A DNA stretch of 64,000 nucleotides from Burkholderia sp. OK233 (GTDB lineage Bacteria > Pseudomonadota > Gammaproteobacteria > Burkholderiales > Burkholderiaceae): the NCBI RefSeq assembly GCF_900230185.1, contig NZ_OCSR01000001.1, forward strand, positions 3,844,001-3,908,000, read 5' to 3'. Shown piece by piece: positions 25,841 to 34,292 of this stretch (position 1 is the first letter of the stretch; every line of letters starts with the position of its first letter). The notes below the pieces were generated by a model. That model was not told where the DNA came from. It was given only the letters and a program-made list of their open reading frames with translations, and did not search any database. A program made the translations under genes and the position numbers.

Positions 25841-26341
25841 ATGTTCGAAGTCTCCTCCGCATCGCATCTCCCCAAAGCCGCGCAATACGAAGAACTGGTC
25901 GCCCAAGCCCGTTCGCTGCTTGCCGGTGAAACCGACTGGATCGCCAACGCCGCGAATTTTTCAGCGTTCGTGTTCCATTCCCTGGGCGATCTGAACTGGG
26001 CCGGTTTCTACTTCCACGACGGTCGCGAACTGGTGGTCGGGCCCTTCCAGGGCAAGCCCGCCTGCGTTCGCATTGCGCTCGGTAAGGGCGTGTGCGGCAC
26101 GGCGGCCCAAACCCGTCAGACGCAAGTGGTGCGCGACGTGCATGAATTCCCCGGTCATATCGCCTGCGATTCGGCGTCGCAATCGGAAATCGTTGTGCCG
26201 CTCGTCGCACCGGACGGCACGCTGATCGGCGTGTGGGATGTCGACAGCCCGGTCGTCGCGCGCTTCGATGAAGAAGACGCGAAGGGCATGGAAGCGCTGT
26301 GCGCGGTGTTTATCGAAGCCGCGCTGCCGCGCGCATCGTAG
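25841..26341 (+). CDS. msrC: Free methionine-(R)-sulfoxide reductase (fRMsr, GAF domain)
   Basis: A 166-aa single GAF-domain protein that reduces free L-methionine-(R)-sulfoxide. The three catalytic cysteines are Cys75, Cys85 and Cys109 (ACVRIALGKGVCGTAAQT and HIACDSASQSEIVVPL). Their spacing of 10 and 24 residues equals that of the E. coli enzyme (Cys84, 94, 118). Start 25841 (MFEVSSASHLPKAAQY) removes a 31-residue upstream extension that has no family match. It stands alone between the molbindin and the Rieske operon and has no visible shared promoter. Confidence 0.93.
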   Translation: MFEVSSASHLPKAAQYEELVAQARSLLAGETDWIANAANFSAFVFHSLGDLNWAGFYFHDGRELVVGPFQGKPACVRIALGKGVCGTAAQTRQTQVVRDVHEFPGHIACDSASQSEIVVPLVAPDGTLIGVWDVDSPVVARFDEEDAKGMEALCAVFIEAALPRAS

Positions 26342-26512
26342 GCGTTTCATGCAGAGGTGTTCCAGCGGTGCGGTGGCACCCTATGCTTTTTCGTACATAG
26401 ACTAGATGCATTTCAGGGGATGGGTCGGCGGACCTCATCCCGCTATCGTTCTCTCCACGCGCTCAAGAAAACACATGAGCGCGACGAACCCCACCAGGTT
26501 TTGGAGACATGC

Positions 26513-27592
26513 ATGAGTTCCGCCACCGCTACTGCCACCGCTGTTGCAACCACTACGCCGCTGACATTCCAACGTTCCCCCGCTTTACCCCGCAATTGCA
26601 CCTTCGATAGCCACGACTGGGAGATTCTCAGCCGCTACTGGCATCCGGTGGCGTTCGCCGCCGACGTGACCGACAAACCCATCAGCGTGACGCTGCTCGA
26701 CGAGCCTCTAGTCGTGTTCCGCTCGAATGGCCAACTGGTCAGCGCGCGCGATATCTGTCCGCATCGCGGCGCGCCGCTCAGCCAGGGATGGGTCGATAAC
26801 GGCAACATCGTGTGCCCGTATCATGGCCTCGCGTACGGCAGTGACGGCAAGTGCAAACACATTCCGTCGCAAACGGATGGCCCGATTCCTGAGCGCTTGC
26901 ATCTCGTCACGTATGCGACGCAGGAAGCCTACGGCCTCGTGTGGGTCTCGCTGGGTGGTGGTACCGAAGCGTTGCCCGCGTTTCCCCACTGGGACGATCC
27001 CGATTTCCAGCAGATCCTGCCGCCCTCGATCGACATCAACGCTTCGGCGGGACGTCAGACCGAAGGCTTCATCGACGTCGCGCATTTCGCTTGGATTCAC
27101 CACGACAGTTTTGCCGACCGGCATAACCCGGTGGTGCCGCAGTACTCGGTCGAGCGGCGCGAACGTGGCATGCACGCGGAGTACGTGAGCACGGTCAGCA
27201 ACTTCCCGAAGTCGATGCAGAATCGCGCGCCGGAGGGTTATCTATGGCACCGCTTCTTCGACGTGGACGTGCCGTTCTTTGCGCGCCTGACCGTGCACTT
27301 TCCCGAAAACGGCCGCCTGTCGATCCTGAATGCCGCGAGCCCGGTGTCCGCGCGCAAGACGCGTCTGTTCGTGCCGATCGTGCGCAACTTCGATAAGGAT
27401 TTGCCGCTCGAGGACGTCTACGCGTTCAACCGTCAGGTGTTCGAAGAAGATCGTGCGATCGTCGAACAGCAGCGCCCGGAAGATCTGCCGATCGACCGCG
27501 CGGCGGAAGCGCCGATTCTCGCCGACCGTTCGTCGGGGGCCTACCGTCGGGCGTTGGCCGAGATCGGCCTTGGCCAGGCCTATGTGCGCTAG
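26513..27592 (+). CDS. Rieske non-heme iron oxygenase, alpha-subunit type
   Basis: A 359-aa Rieske oxygenase. The N-terminal Rieske [2Fe-2S] site is CPHRG (Cys82, His84) and CPYHG (Cys101, His104). The catalytic domain has Asp188-x2-His191-x4-His196 (EGFIDVAHFAWIHHDSF), the mononuclear iron motif. Length and the opening YWHPVAFAAD resemble the VanA/PobA/carnitine-type monooxygenases, in which no small beta subunit is needed. Electrons would come from the reductase components, and here a rubredoxin and a rubredoxin-reductase-like flavoprotein follow directly. Start 26513 is supported by GGAG 7 nt upstream. The substrate is unknown. Confidence 0.9.
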   Translation: MSSATATATAVATTTPLTFQRSPALPRNCTFDSHDWEILSRYWHPVAFAADVTDKPISVTLLDEPLVVFRSNGQLVSARDICPHRGAPLSQGWVDNGNIVCPYHGLAYGSDGKCKHIPSQTDGPIPERLHLVTYATQEAYGLVWVSLGGGTEALPAFPHWDDPDFQQILPPSIDINASAGRQTEGFIDVAHFAWIHHDSFADRHNPVVPQYSVERRERGMHAEYVSTVSNFPKSMQNRAPEGYLWHRFFDVDVPFFARLTVHFPENGRLSILNAASPVSARKTRLFVPIVRNFDKDLPLEDVYAFNRQVFEEDRAIVEQQRPEDLPIDRAAEAPILADRSSGAYRRALAEIGLGQAYVR

Positions 27593-27641
27593 TTCGCGGT
27601 GCGGGTTCGTGATGGGTGATTGGTGATTCGGGAGAGAAGCC

Positions 27642-27809
27642 ATGAAAGTATGGGAATGCGTGATCTGCGGCTTTCGCTATGACGAAGCACTGGGTCTGCC
27701 GGAAGCGGGCATTGCGCCGGGTACGCGCTGGGAAGATGTACCGGACGACTGGTTGTGCCCGGACTGTGCGACCGGCAAACACGACTTTGAAATGCAGGTG
27801 ATCGCATGA
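27642..27809 (+). CDS. Rubredoxin
   Basis: A 55-aa rubredoxin, too short for default gene finders. It begins MKVWECVICGFRYDEALGLP and has the two Cys-x2-Cys pairs Cys6/Cys9 and Cys39/Cys42 (EDVPDDWLCPDC), the single Fe-4Cys site. It is a typical one-domain rubredoxin, and the acidic face suits docking to a reductase. It lies 49 nt after the Rieske gene with its own GGAGAGAAG, and its TGA overlaps the flavoprotein ATG by four nt (ATGA), which implies translational coupling. It probably passes electrons from the flavoprotein to the Rieske oxygenase. Confidence 0.95.
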   Translation: MKVWECVICGFRYDEALGLPEAGIAPGTRWEDVPDDWLCPDCATGKHDFEMQVIA

Positions 27810-28996
27810 CGGCCGCTCAGCATGAGGACAATGGACAACCGGTGGTGATCGTCGGCACGGGCATGGCGGGCTATACGGTCGCGCGCGAATTGCGCAAGCT
27901 CGATAGCACGGTGCCGATCGTGATGATCAGCCGCGACGACGGCAGCTTTTATTCGAAGCCGATGTTGTCGAATGCGCTAGCGATGAAGAAAGAGCCGCAG
28001 GCGTTGGCAAGTTTTGACGCCATGGCGATGGCGGCGCAACTGGGCGCGTGGATTCGTGTCAATCAGCGTGTGGAGCGCATTTTGCCGGCCGAGCACACGC
28101 TGGTGGTCGACAACGCGTTGCTCGGCTACAGCAAGCTGGTGCTGGCCACGGGCGCGGACCCACGACGCCTGAAGGTCGCGGGTGATGGCGCGGCCGACGT
28201 GATGTCGATCAACGACCTCGGCGATTACGCGCGCTTCCGGTTGGCGCTCACGCGTTGCCGCTCGGTGGCGATTCTGGGCGCGGGTCTGATCGGCTGTGAG
28301 TTCGCCAACGATCTGGCGGCTGCCGGTTATGCGGTCAGTCTGATCGATCCGGCTTCTACGCCGCTGGCCCGCTTGCTTCCGCAAGACGTAAGCGAGATTT
28401 TCGCCCGCGCGCTTGACGATGGCGGCATCCGTTTTCATCCTGGCCGCAGTGTGGATCGTATCGACCGCTTGTCGGACGGTTACCGGCTGACGTTCGCCGA
28501 AGGTGAGCCGATCGTCGCGGATCTGGTCGTGTCGGCGGTCGGCCTCGTGCCGCGTACGGCGTTGGCGGCTGCTGCGGGTCTTGAGATCGATCAGGGCATT
28601 CGAACCGATGCGTGGTGCCGCACTAGTGCGCCGGATATCTATGCACTCGGCGACTGTGCCGCGATCGACGGCAAGGTGCAGCCGTATGTCCTGCCGATCA
28701 TGCACGCAGCGCGAGCGCTCGCGCGCACCCTGGCCGGGCAGCCGACACGCGTCGCCTTCCCGGTGATGCCGATTACCGTGAAGACGCCCGCGAGTCCCGC
28801 CGTCGTCGTGACACCCGAGGGCGAGGGCGCATGGTCGATCGAAACCTCCGGCGACGCGGCGAAACACGCGGCGCGCGCCGTGTGCCGTCATGCCGCGAGC
28901 GAGCGTCCGTTGGGCTTCGCCTTGCTCGGCGCGGCGATCGAGGGCAAGGCCGCCCTGATCAAGGCCATGACAGAGGGGCCATTGGCGACTAGCTAA
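27806..28996 (+). CDS. FAD/NAD(P)-dependent rubredoxin reductase-like protein
   Basis: A 396-aa flavoprotein of the AlkT/NorW-type pyridine nucleotide-disulfide oxidoreductase fold. The FAD-binding GxGxxG-like motif is VVIVGTGMAGYTVA, the NAD(P)-binding one is VAILGAGLIGCEFA, and the second FAD motif is APDIYALGDCAAIDG. No redox-active CxxxxC pair is present, as expected of rubredoxin/ferredoxin reductases. The C-terminal AIEGKAALIKAM segment is like the reductase interface domain. It overlaps rubredoxin by 4 nt, so NAD(P)H to FAD to rubredoxin is the likely electron path. Its acceptor could also be another ferredoxin-like protein. Confidence 0.9.
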   Translation: MTAAQHEDNGQPVVIVGTGMAGYTVARELRKLDSTVPIVMISRDDGSFYSKPMLSNALAMKKEPQALASFDAMAMAAQLGAWIRVNQRVERILPAEHTLVVDNALLGYSKLVLATGADPRRLKVAGDGAADVMSINDLGDYARFRLALTRCRSVAILGAGLIGCEFANDLAAAGYAVSLIDPASTPLARLLPQDVSEIFARALDDGGIRFHPGRSVDRIDRLSDGYRLTFAEGEPIVADLVVSAVGLVPRTALAAAAGLEIDQGIRTDAWCRTSAPDIYALGDCAAIDGKVQPYVLPIMHAARALARTLAGQPTRVAFPVMPITVKTPASPAVVVTPEGEGAWSIETSGDAAKHAARAVCRHAASERPLGFALLGAAIEGKAALIKAMTEGPLATS

Positions 28997-29089
28997 CCCA
29001 TAACAATCTTCCGTCTGACCGACCTCACTTTGTGATCGCTCGGTGTTTTAAGGGCCTGTCACCTGCAACACATCCGATGATCGCATTCG

Positions 29090-29119
29090 CGCCGCAAGCT
29101 CTGCTTGCGGCGTTTTTTT
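29090..29119 (+). terminator. Rho-independent terminator of the Rieske operon
   Basis: CGCCGCAAGC at 29090-29099 pairs perfectly with GCTTGCGGCG at 29103-29112 (3-nt loop) and is followed by seven Ts at 29113-29119. It lies 93 nt after the flavoprotein stop and upstream of the convergent LysR end. Confidence 0.92.
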
Positions 29120-29155
29120 ATCTGCTTGGAAGAAGTGCGTGCCGGCGGCGAACGC

Positions 29156-30076
29156 TTAGGAAGCCAGATCTTTGGCGACGTTGGCGATCAGCCTGCGCAA
29201 CCAGATCGCGGCGACGCTGCGATGCGTGCGGTCGTGCCAGAGTTGATAGTAGGTGAGCGCCTGCGGCTCGCCGGGAATCGGCTCGATACGCAGCGGCAGC
29301 ATCTTTGTGTAGTGCGTGGCGAGCGCACGCGTGGTAGTGAACAGCAGATTGGAACGCGCCAAAACGTAGGGGGCCATGCCGAAGTAGGGCAGTGTCGTAG
29401 TGACGGTGCGCGCCAGGCCATTGCGCGCGAGTTCGACGTCGACCGTGCCCCACGACGTCGTGTTGTAAGTCATCACCGCCAGATGTTCCGCTTCTTCGTA
29501 GACGGGCTTGCTAAGCCGCCCGGGCTTGATGGGATGGCCGTTGCGCATCAGGCACACCAGTTCGTCCTTGCACAGCGGCTGCAAATGCAGATGCTCGGGT
29601 GGCGTGCGCCAGTTGCCGATCACCAGATCGAGAAAGCCGCTTTCCAGGCCGTGTTCGTAGCCGCCGTCCACCATCATCAGATGCCTGAACTCGAGCTTCG
29701 CACCGGGCGCTTCGCGATGAAACGCATCGACCACGGCGGGGACGAAGAACGCATCGAGATAATCCGGCGAGCCGATCCGAAAGGTCTGACTGGTGGTGGA
29801 CGGATTGAACGACGTGGTGGGATGCAGAATGGCCGCGATATTGTTCAGCGCTTGCGCCGTGGGTTCGATCAGCGTGAGTGCGTGCGCGGTGAGAACCATC
29901 CGGGTGCCGCTGCGCACCAGCAGCGGATCGCCGGTCATGTCGCGCAGTTTGCGCAGCGCCACGCTGACGGTTGGCTGCGATTGTCCGAGTAACGTTGCCG
30001 TGCGCGACACGCTCGATTCGATCAGAAGCGTGTGCAGCACCTTGAGAAGGTGCGAATCGATGATTTCCTTGGACAT
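29156..30076 (-). CDS. LysR-family transcriptional regulator, NodD/NahR-like group
   Basis: A 306-aa LysR regulator. The winged HTH is visible in HLLKVLHTLLIESSVSRTAT and LLGQSQPTVSVALRKLRDMTG. The effector domain starts FRIGSPDYLDAFFVPAVVDAF. Start 30076 (MSKEIIDSHLLK) drops 58 upstream residues that do not belong to the family. It is convergent with the Rieske operon and has a candidate autoregulatory palindrome 75 nt upstream. It may control the neighbouring oxygenase genes, but that is inference from proximity only. Confidence 0.88.
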   Translation of the reverse strand: MSKEIIDSHLLKVLHTLLIESSVSRTATLLGQSQPTVSVALRKLRDMTGDPLLVRSGTRMVLTAHALTLIEPTAQALNNIAAILHPTTSFNPSTTSQTFRIGSPDYLDAFFVPAVVDAFHREAPGAKLEFRHLMMVDGGYEHGLESGFLDLVIGNWRTPPEHLHLQPLCKDELVCLMRNGHPIKPGRLSKPVYEEAEHLAVMTYNTTSWGTVDVELARNGLARTVTTTLPYFGMAPYVLARSNLLFTTTRALATHYTKMLPLRIEPIPGEPQALTYYQLWHDRTHRSVAAIWLRRLIANVAKDLAS

Positions 30077-30150
30077 GAAAAGCGGGACCCTGTTTCGTGC
30101 GGATCCATGCAGTGGAGCGGTGGTTGTTTGTCGAAGGATCGCGAGCAAAA

Positions 30151-30166
30151 TATATCGGCGGATATA
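30151..30166. promoter_or_regulatory. Palindrome upstream of the LysR gene, candidate operator
   Basis: TATATC-GGCG-GATATA is a perfect 6+6 inverted repeat with a 4-nt spacer, about 75 nt upstream of the LysR start. AT-rich palindromes of this kind are typical LysR boxes. It is the only such site I see in this 432-bp region. Confidence 0.45.
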
Positions 30167-30508
30167 ACGGTCGTCAATCCGTCGAAGCCCTGTACGAAGG
30201 CCTCGAAGGCCGGTGCGCGTTGAGTCATGATGCGTGGAGTATCCCGGCAATAGCCAACGCTTTATGATGTCCGCGATGTCGGGCGTGCCGCCGCCGGAAT
30301 CGGGGAATACACCGAGGGAAACGATTGCCGCGAGGAACGTGCGGCCGGCGCGGTCGACCCGGCCAGGAAAGCCGCTATCATACGCACGTTACCCGGCGGA
30401 TCGGACCGAAGCTGCCGGGTTTGCCGGTTGCGCCGTACGCGTTAGGAAAAACGCTCAGCCGCTTTCCTCATTCGCTTTTAATACCCAGGAAATTCAAAGG
30501 CCGGCGCG
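30167..30508. other. Intergenic region before the EAL-domain gene
   Basis: No ORF with family features is visible in these 342 bp. The region should hold the leader of the downstream gene and part of the LysR promoter. I see no convincing -35/-10 pair. Confidence 0.6.
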
Positions 30509-32218
30509 ATGCAAGCTCACCCCTACGCCGATGCGCGTACACGCGACGCCGCGCTTGCGGCGGCGCCCTACGGCATGTTCATCTGTACAGCCGACGGCAC
30601 GTTCGACTCCGTCAACTCAGCTTTCGAGAAGCTGACCGGTTTTGCCGCCGAAGAATTGATCGGCCGGCGCACCTTTGAGTCCTTGCACGACCCGGCTGAA
30701 CTCGCGAAGCGGCGTGCAGAATTGCCGCCGCTGTCGGCGGTAGGCTCGCGCTATGAAGGTGAATGGACCTATGTGCGGCGCAACGGCACCCCGATTCGCG
30801 TGGTGTTCGCGCTGGCGCCGCTCGCCGCCGAGCCGGCACATCCCGGCGGTGTAGCCACGGGGCCGGCCCGTTATGTCGGCATCGCCATCGACATGACGCG
30901 CTACGCGCAGTCCGAGGCTCGCCTGTGGTACGTCTCGCATCACGACGGCGTGACCCGCCTGCCCAATCAGACGCTTTTCACCGAACGCCTCGAGTTGACG
31001 ATCGCGCGCTGCCAGCGTAGCGGCAATGGCTTTACCGTGCTGATCGCCGAGCTCGACCATTTGCGCAAACTGCGCGATGCCCTCGGTTTGCATGCGGCCG
31101 AACTGGTGCTGCAGATCGTCGGCGAACGGCTGCGTGGTCTGTTCCCCAACGACGGTACGATCGCCTCGATCGGTGGCACGCAATTCGCGCTGCTGATCAA
31201 TGAAACCGGCGCGGCGGCCGATACTTTCGCTGCCGAGGCACTGGGCCGCATCGCCGAATCGATCGACTACGCGGGCACCGCGCTGAACATCACAGCGAGT
31301 ATCGGCGTCGTCGCCTATCCTGCCGACGGCGCCGATGCGCCGACGCTGATGCGGCGCGCGGGCGTGGCGTTGTCGGCGGCATCGGCGGTCAACGGCAATG
31401 CGGTGCGGCGCTTTTCCACCGCGCTCGAAGGCCAGGCGGCGCGCCGCTTCGAACTGGAGACGATGCTGCGCGAAGCGCTCGAGCGTCAGCAACTGCATCT
31501 CGTGTATCAGCCGCAGGTGACGCTTTCCAATGGCCGCATCGCGCAAGTGGAGACGCTGTTGCGCTGGAATCATCCGCAGCGTGGGTTGATCAGTCCGGTC
31601 GAGTTCGTGCCTGTCGCTGAAGAATCGGGTCTGATCGAGCAGATCGGCGAGTGGGTGATCCGTACAGCGTGCCGCGATGCCGGCAAATTGCTGCGGCTCA
31701 CCGGCACTTTGCCGCGGATCGCGGTGAATGTATCTCCGCAGCAGTTCCAGCGGCACAATCTGTTCGAGACGATCCGCGAGGCGCTCGAAGATGCCGCGCT
31801 CGACCCTTCGTACCTTGAAGTGGAAATCACCGAGGGCGTGCTGCTGGGCGACACCGAGCTGGCATTGCAGACGCTGCATGCGTTGCGCGAATTGGGCGTT
31901 GAAGTCGCGGTGGATGACTTCGGTACCGGCTATTCGAGCCTCGCTTATCTCACGCGCTTTCCGCTGAATCGCCTGAAAATCGATCGCTCGTTTGTGATGC
32001 GCATGAGTACCGATCCGCAATGCGCGGCGCTCGTCGGCGCGATTATCGCCATGGCCCACGCGTTGAAACTACGGGTGACGGCTGAAGGTGTGGAGACGGC
32101 TGAACAGGCCGCGCAACTGGAAGCACTCGGCTGCGACGAGGCGCAAGGATTCTGGTTCTCGCGACCCATCACCATCGCCGCGTTGCGCAATTTGCTGAGG
32201 CCGTTGGGCACGGGTTGA
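30509..32218 (+). CDS. PAS-GGDEF-EAL protein, cyclic-di-GMP phosphodiesterase with degenerate GGDEF
   Basis: A 569-aa cytoplasmic signalling protein. A PAS domain spans residues about 12-130. The GGDEF domain is degenerate: the signature reads SIGGTQFALL (222-226 GGTQF), so no cyclase activity is expected. The EAL domain is intact-looking: QVETLLRW (ETL, residues 348-350), NVSPQQF, EITEG, DDFGTGYSSL, KIDRSFV and AEGVETAEQ, all c-di-GMP phosphodiesterase motifs. It therefore probably hydrolyses c-di-GMP, with the GGDEF half regulatory. No membrane segment is seen. Confidence 0.92.
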   Translation: MQAHPYADARTRDAALAAAPYGMFICTADGTFDSVNSAFEKLTGFAAEELIGRRTFESLHDPAELAKRRAELPPLSAVGSRYEGEWTYVRRNGTPIRVVFALAPLAAEPAHPGGVATGPARYVGIAIDMTRYAQSEARLWYVSHHDGVTRLPNQTLFTERLELTIARCQRSGNGFTVLIAELDHLRKLRDALGLHAAELVLQIVGERLRGLFPNDGTIASIGGTQFALLINETGAAADTFAAEALGRIAESIDYAGTALNITASIGVVAYPADGADAPTLMRRAGVALSAASAVNGNAVRRFSTALEGQAARRFELETMLREALERQQLHLVYQPQVTLSNGRIAQVETLLRWNHPQRGLISPVEFVPVAEESGLIEQIGEWVIRTACRDAGKLLRLTGTLPRIAVNVSPQQFQRHNLFETIREALEDAALDPSYLEVEITEGVLLGDTELALQTLHALRELGVEVAVDDFGTGYSSLAYLTRFPLNRLKIDRSFVMRMSTDPQCAALVGAIIAMAHALKLRVTAEGVETAEQAAQLEALGCDEAQGFWFSRPITIAALRNLLRPLGTG

Positions 32219-32330
32219 CGATGCGGTTGATGTCGGCCATCACGCTGCCAGCTTGAAGCCGGTCGCGGTCCTTCAATCGCCGCAGCGCGTCGTACTTCGC
32301 GCAAGACGCGTGTCGCCAAAGCTACGCGGA

Positions 32331-32355
32331 AAAGAAAAAGGGGCCGATAGGCCCC
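32331..32355 (-). terminator. Intrinsic terminator of the phasin gene
   Basis: GGGGCC at 32340-32345 pairs with GGCCCC at 32350-32355 around a 4-nt loop. On the minus strand the stem is followed by TTTTTCTTTT (complement of 32330-32339). It is 30 nt after the phasin stop and also lies after the convergent EAL-domain gene. Confidence 0.8.
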
Positions 32356-32385
32356 GTTTCGTCTGCTCGCGTTACAAGGCGATAC

Positions 32386-32895
32386 TTATTTTGCTGCGTC
32401 GTCCGTGGCGGTGATCGCCGTGCCGGCCATGCCGGATGCACGCTTGATGCTGTCCTGCACCACATTGCCCGAATGAATCATCGAAGCCATCACGGATTGC
32501 ATTGCCCCGAATGCGCTATCCGAGCTGAACGGCGTGGTTTGGCTGAAACCCGAACCGAGTTGCGCCACGTTGGCGCCGAACTCTTCGCGCAGTGATTCGC
32601 CTGCCTTGGTCAACGCCGCAGTGAATTGCGCGTCAATTTCCTTGACGTGCTGCGCGTACGACAAGGTGCGTTGAACCAGTTGCTGCTGCAAATCGGACAC
32701 ACCGGCGAACGGCGCGGCGTTGAACTGGCCGCCCGACAATGCGCTCTTGCTTTCCGTGACGGTTGCCTTCAGTGCCGCGAGATTGAGCTCGCCGAGCTTT
32801 TGCAGGCACGCCAGTCCATCGAGTTGCAGGTCGGTGAAGATGTTGAAAGTGCGTTGGCCAAAGGCGGCGCTATGTTCGATCGCGGGGCTGTGCAT
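32386..32895 (-). CDS. Phasin family protein (PHA granule-associated)
   Basis: A 169-aa mostly helical phasin that coats polyhydroxyalkanoate granules. The central LAALKATVTESKSALS region and QQQLVQRTLSYAQHVKEID are typical amphipathic helix stretches of the phasin_2 family. The C-terminal MHSG...DSIKRASG... segment is likewise helical. Start 32895 (MHSPAIEHSAAFGQ) has GGAG upstream. The longer frame to 32955 is not family-like. The PHB-depolymerase-type esterase is the next gene on the same strand, suggesting a PHA-linked locus. Confidence 0.88.
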   Translation of the reverse strand: MHSPAIEHSAAFGQRTFNIFTDLQLDGLACLQKLGELNLAALKATVTESKSALSGGQFNAAPFAGVSDLQQQLVQRTLSYAQHVKEIDAQFTAALTKAGESLREEFGANVAQLGSGFSQTTPFSSDSAFGAMQSVMASMIHSGNVVQDSIKRASGMAGTAITATDDAAK

Positions 32896-33074
32896 AGGTG
32901 ATCTCCAAAGTGACCCGGGGCAGGCGCCCAAAGGATTTCGGAGGCCAGGTCTCACGCGAGACGGCAGGTCGACGCGGCGCAGTGATTTTGCTGCGCTGCA
33001 ACATGAGCCACTTTATACCTTTGCGGCCGGATGTACAGCGTTTTCGTCAAAATGATTCGTCAGTCGAATGGCGC

Positions 33075-34166
33075 TTAATGTGCGCCTGATGCGCGCGGAT
33101 GGGCGAGGAAGAAGCGCAGCATTTCGGCCGTCGCATCGGGGCCGGATGGGTCCGCGTAGGTGCCGCGCTGACTGCCGCCGGCCCATGCGTGGCCGGCGCC
33201 ATGGATCGACCAGTACTCCGCTTCGACACCATTCGCCGCGACGAGTCGTTGCACCGTGCAGCCGCGTTGGCCGCTCGCGGTGCCTGCGGCGTGCGACAGC
33301 GGGCTGAGTGTCGTGACGCGGGCGTCGAAGCCCGCTATCAGCGTTGTGGAGTTCGAGGGATGCACCGTCGTGTCCGCATCGCCATGAAACACGATGAGCG
33401 GGCGTTGCGGTTCGACGTGTGAGCGGCTGCGATGCGCTTTGCCGCCCTTCATGGCGGCGAGCGCCGAAGGCAGATCCTTCGCGCTTCCGTAGGCGAGGCC
33501 GGAATGCACGCAGGCTGCCGCGTACAGGTCGGGAGAGGTCTTCAGCATGATGTCCGCCATGGCGCCGCCTGCCGACAGCCCCGCGACGTACACCCGCGCC
33601 GGATCGACGCGATAGCGCGCCATCACCTCGCGCGTGATGCCCGCGATCAACGAGGGTTCGCCGTGATCGCGCTGCTGGTCGGCAGGCTTGAACCAGTTCC
33701 AGCAGATCGAATGATTGGCTGCTTGCGATTGATTCGGATACACGACGATGAAGCCGTTACGCTCGGCCATTTCGTTCATGCGCGTGCCGGCCGCGAAGTC
33801 GTCGGCGTTTTGCGTGCAGCCGTGCAGCATCACGATTAGCGGCAACGGTTTGCTGTTGTAGACGGCGGGTACGTAGAGCTTGTACTGGCGTTGGCCCGCG
33901 CTGTTGCTGAAGGTGTGGGTGCTGAAGGTGCCGGGCGTGTCGGCGTCGAAAGTGCGCTCGGTAGGTGCGTGTGATTGCGCCTGCGTCCACGCTTGCGTCC
34001 ATTCGTTGACGCTTTGCGGCATGTGCGGTGTTCGCGCATGGTCTGCTTCGGCCGTGCTGCCCGCGAGTGCGCGCTGGACCGCAGCGGTCGCTTCCTTCGG
34101 CCCCTTTGTGCGGAGCAGGTCGAAGGCCTCTTTCATCGACTTCAGGAAATCTTCATTTATTTTCAT
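33075..34166 (-). CDS. PHB depolymerase-type esterase
   Basis: A 363-aa alpha/beta-hydrolase of the PHB-depolymerase esterase group. The lipase box is GLSAGG (nucleophile Ser), the oxyanion-region sequence IVMLHGCTQNADDFA precedes it, and HGDADTTV and GAGHAW carry the Asp and His. An N-terminal extension of about 80 residues (helical, with MPQSVNEWTQAWTQ) precedes the catalytic domain. No signal peptide is visible, so the enzyme is probably intracellular and may act on short PHA or other esters. The next gene upstream on this strand is the RHH protein at 34293. Confidence 0.85.
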   Translation of the reverse strand: MKINEDFLKSMKEAFDLLRTKGPKEATAAVQRALAGSTAEADHARTPHMPQSVNEWTQAWTQAQSHAPTERTFDADTPGTFSTHTFSNSAGQRQYKLYVPAVYNSKPLPLIVMLHGCTQNADDFAAGTRMNEMAERNGFIVVYPNQSQAANHSICWNWFKPADQQRDHGEPSLIAGITREVMARYRVDPARVYVAGLSAGGAMADIMLKTSPDLYAAACVHSGLAYGSAKDLPSALAAMKGGKAHRSRSHVEPQRPLIVFHGDADTTVHPSNSTTLIAGFDARVTTLSPLSHAAGTASGQRGCTVQRLVAANGVEAEYWSIHGAGHAWAGGSQRGTYADPSGPDATAEMLRFFLAHPRASGAH

Positions 34167-34292
34167 GGTGGTAAGCGGTTGCGTTGGCTTGCGTAGGGCG
34201 TGGCTGGGTCAGGCGATGAGCTTCACGGGTTCAACCACGTGTTCAGCACGCGTTCAACCATAGGACCGGCCATACCAGGAGCGCAGGTGCGC

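Noticed and set aside
26342..26512. Short stem GGTGC-GGTG-GCACC followed by CTATGCTTTTT after the fRMsr gene
   Set aside because: Only 5 bp of stem and a T-run separated by 5 nt. Too weak to call a terminator.
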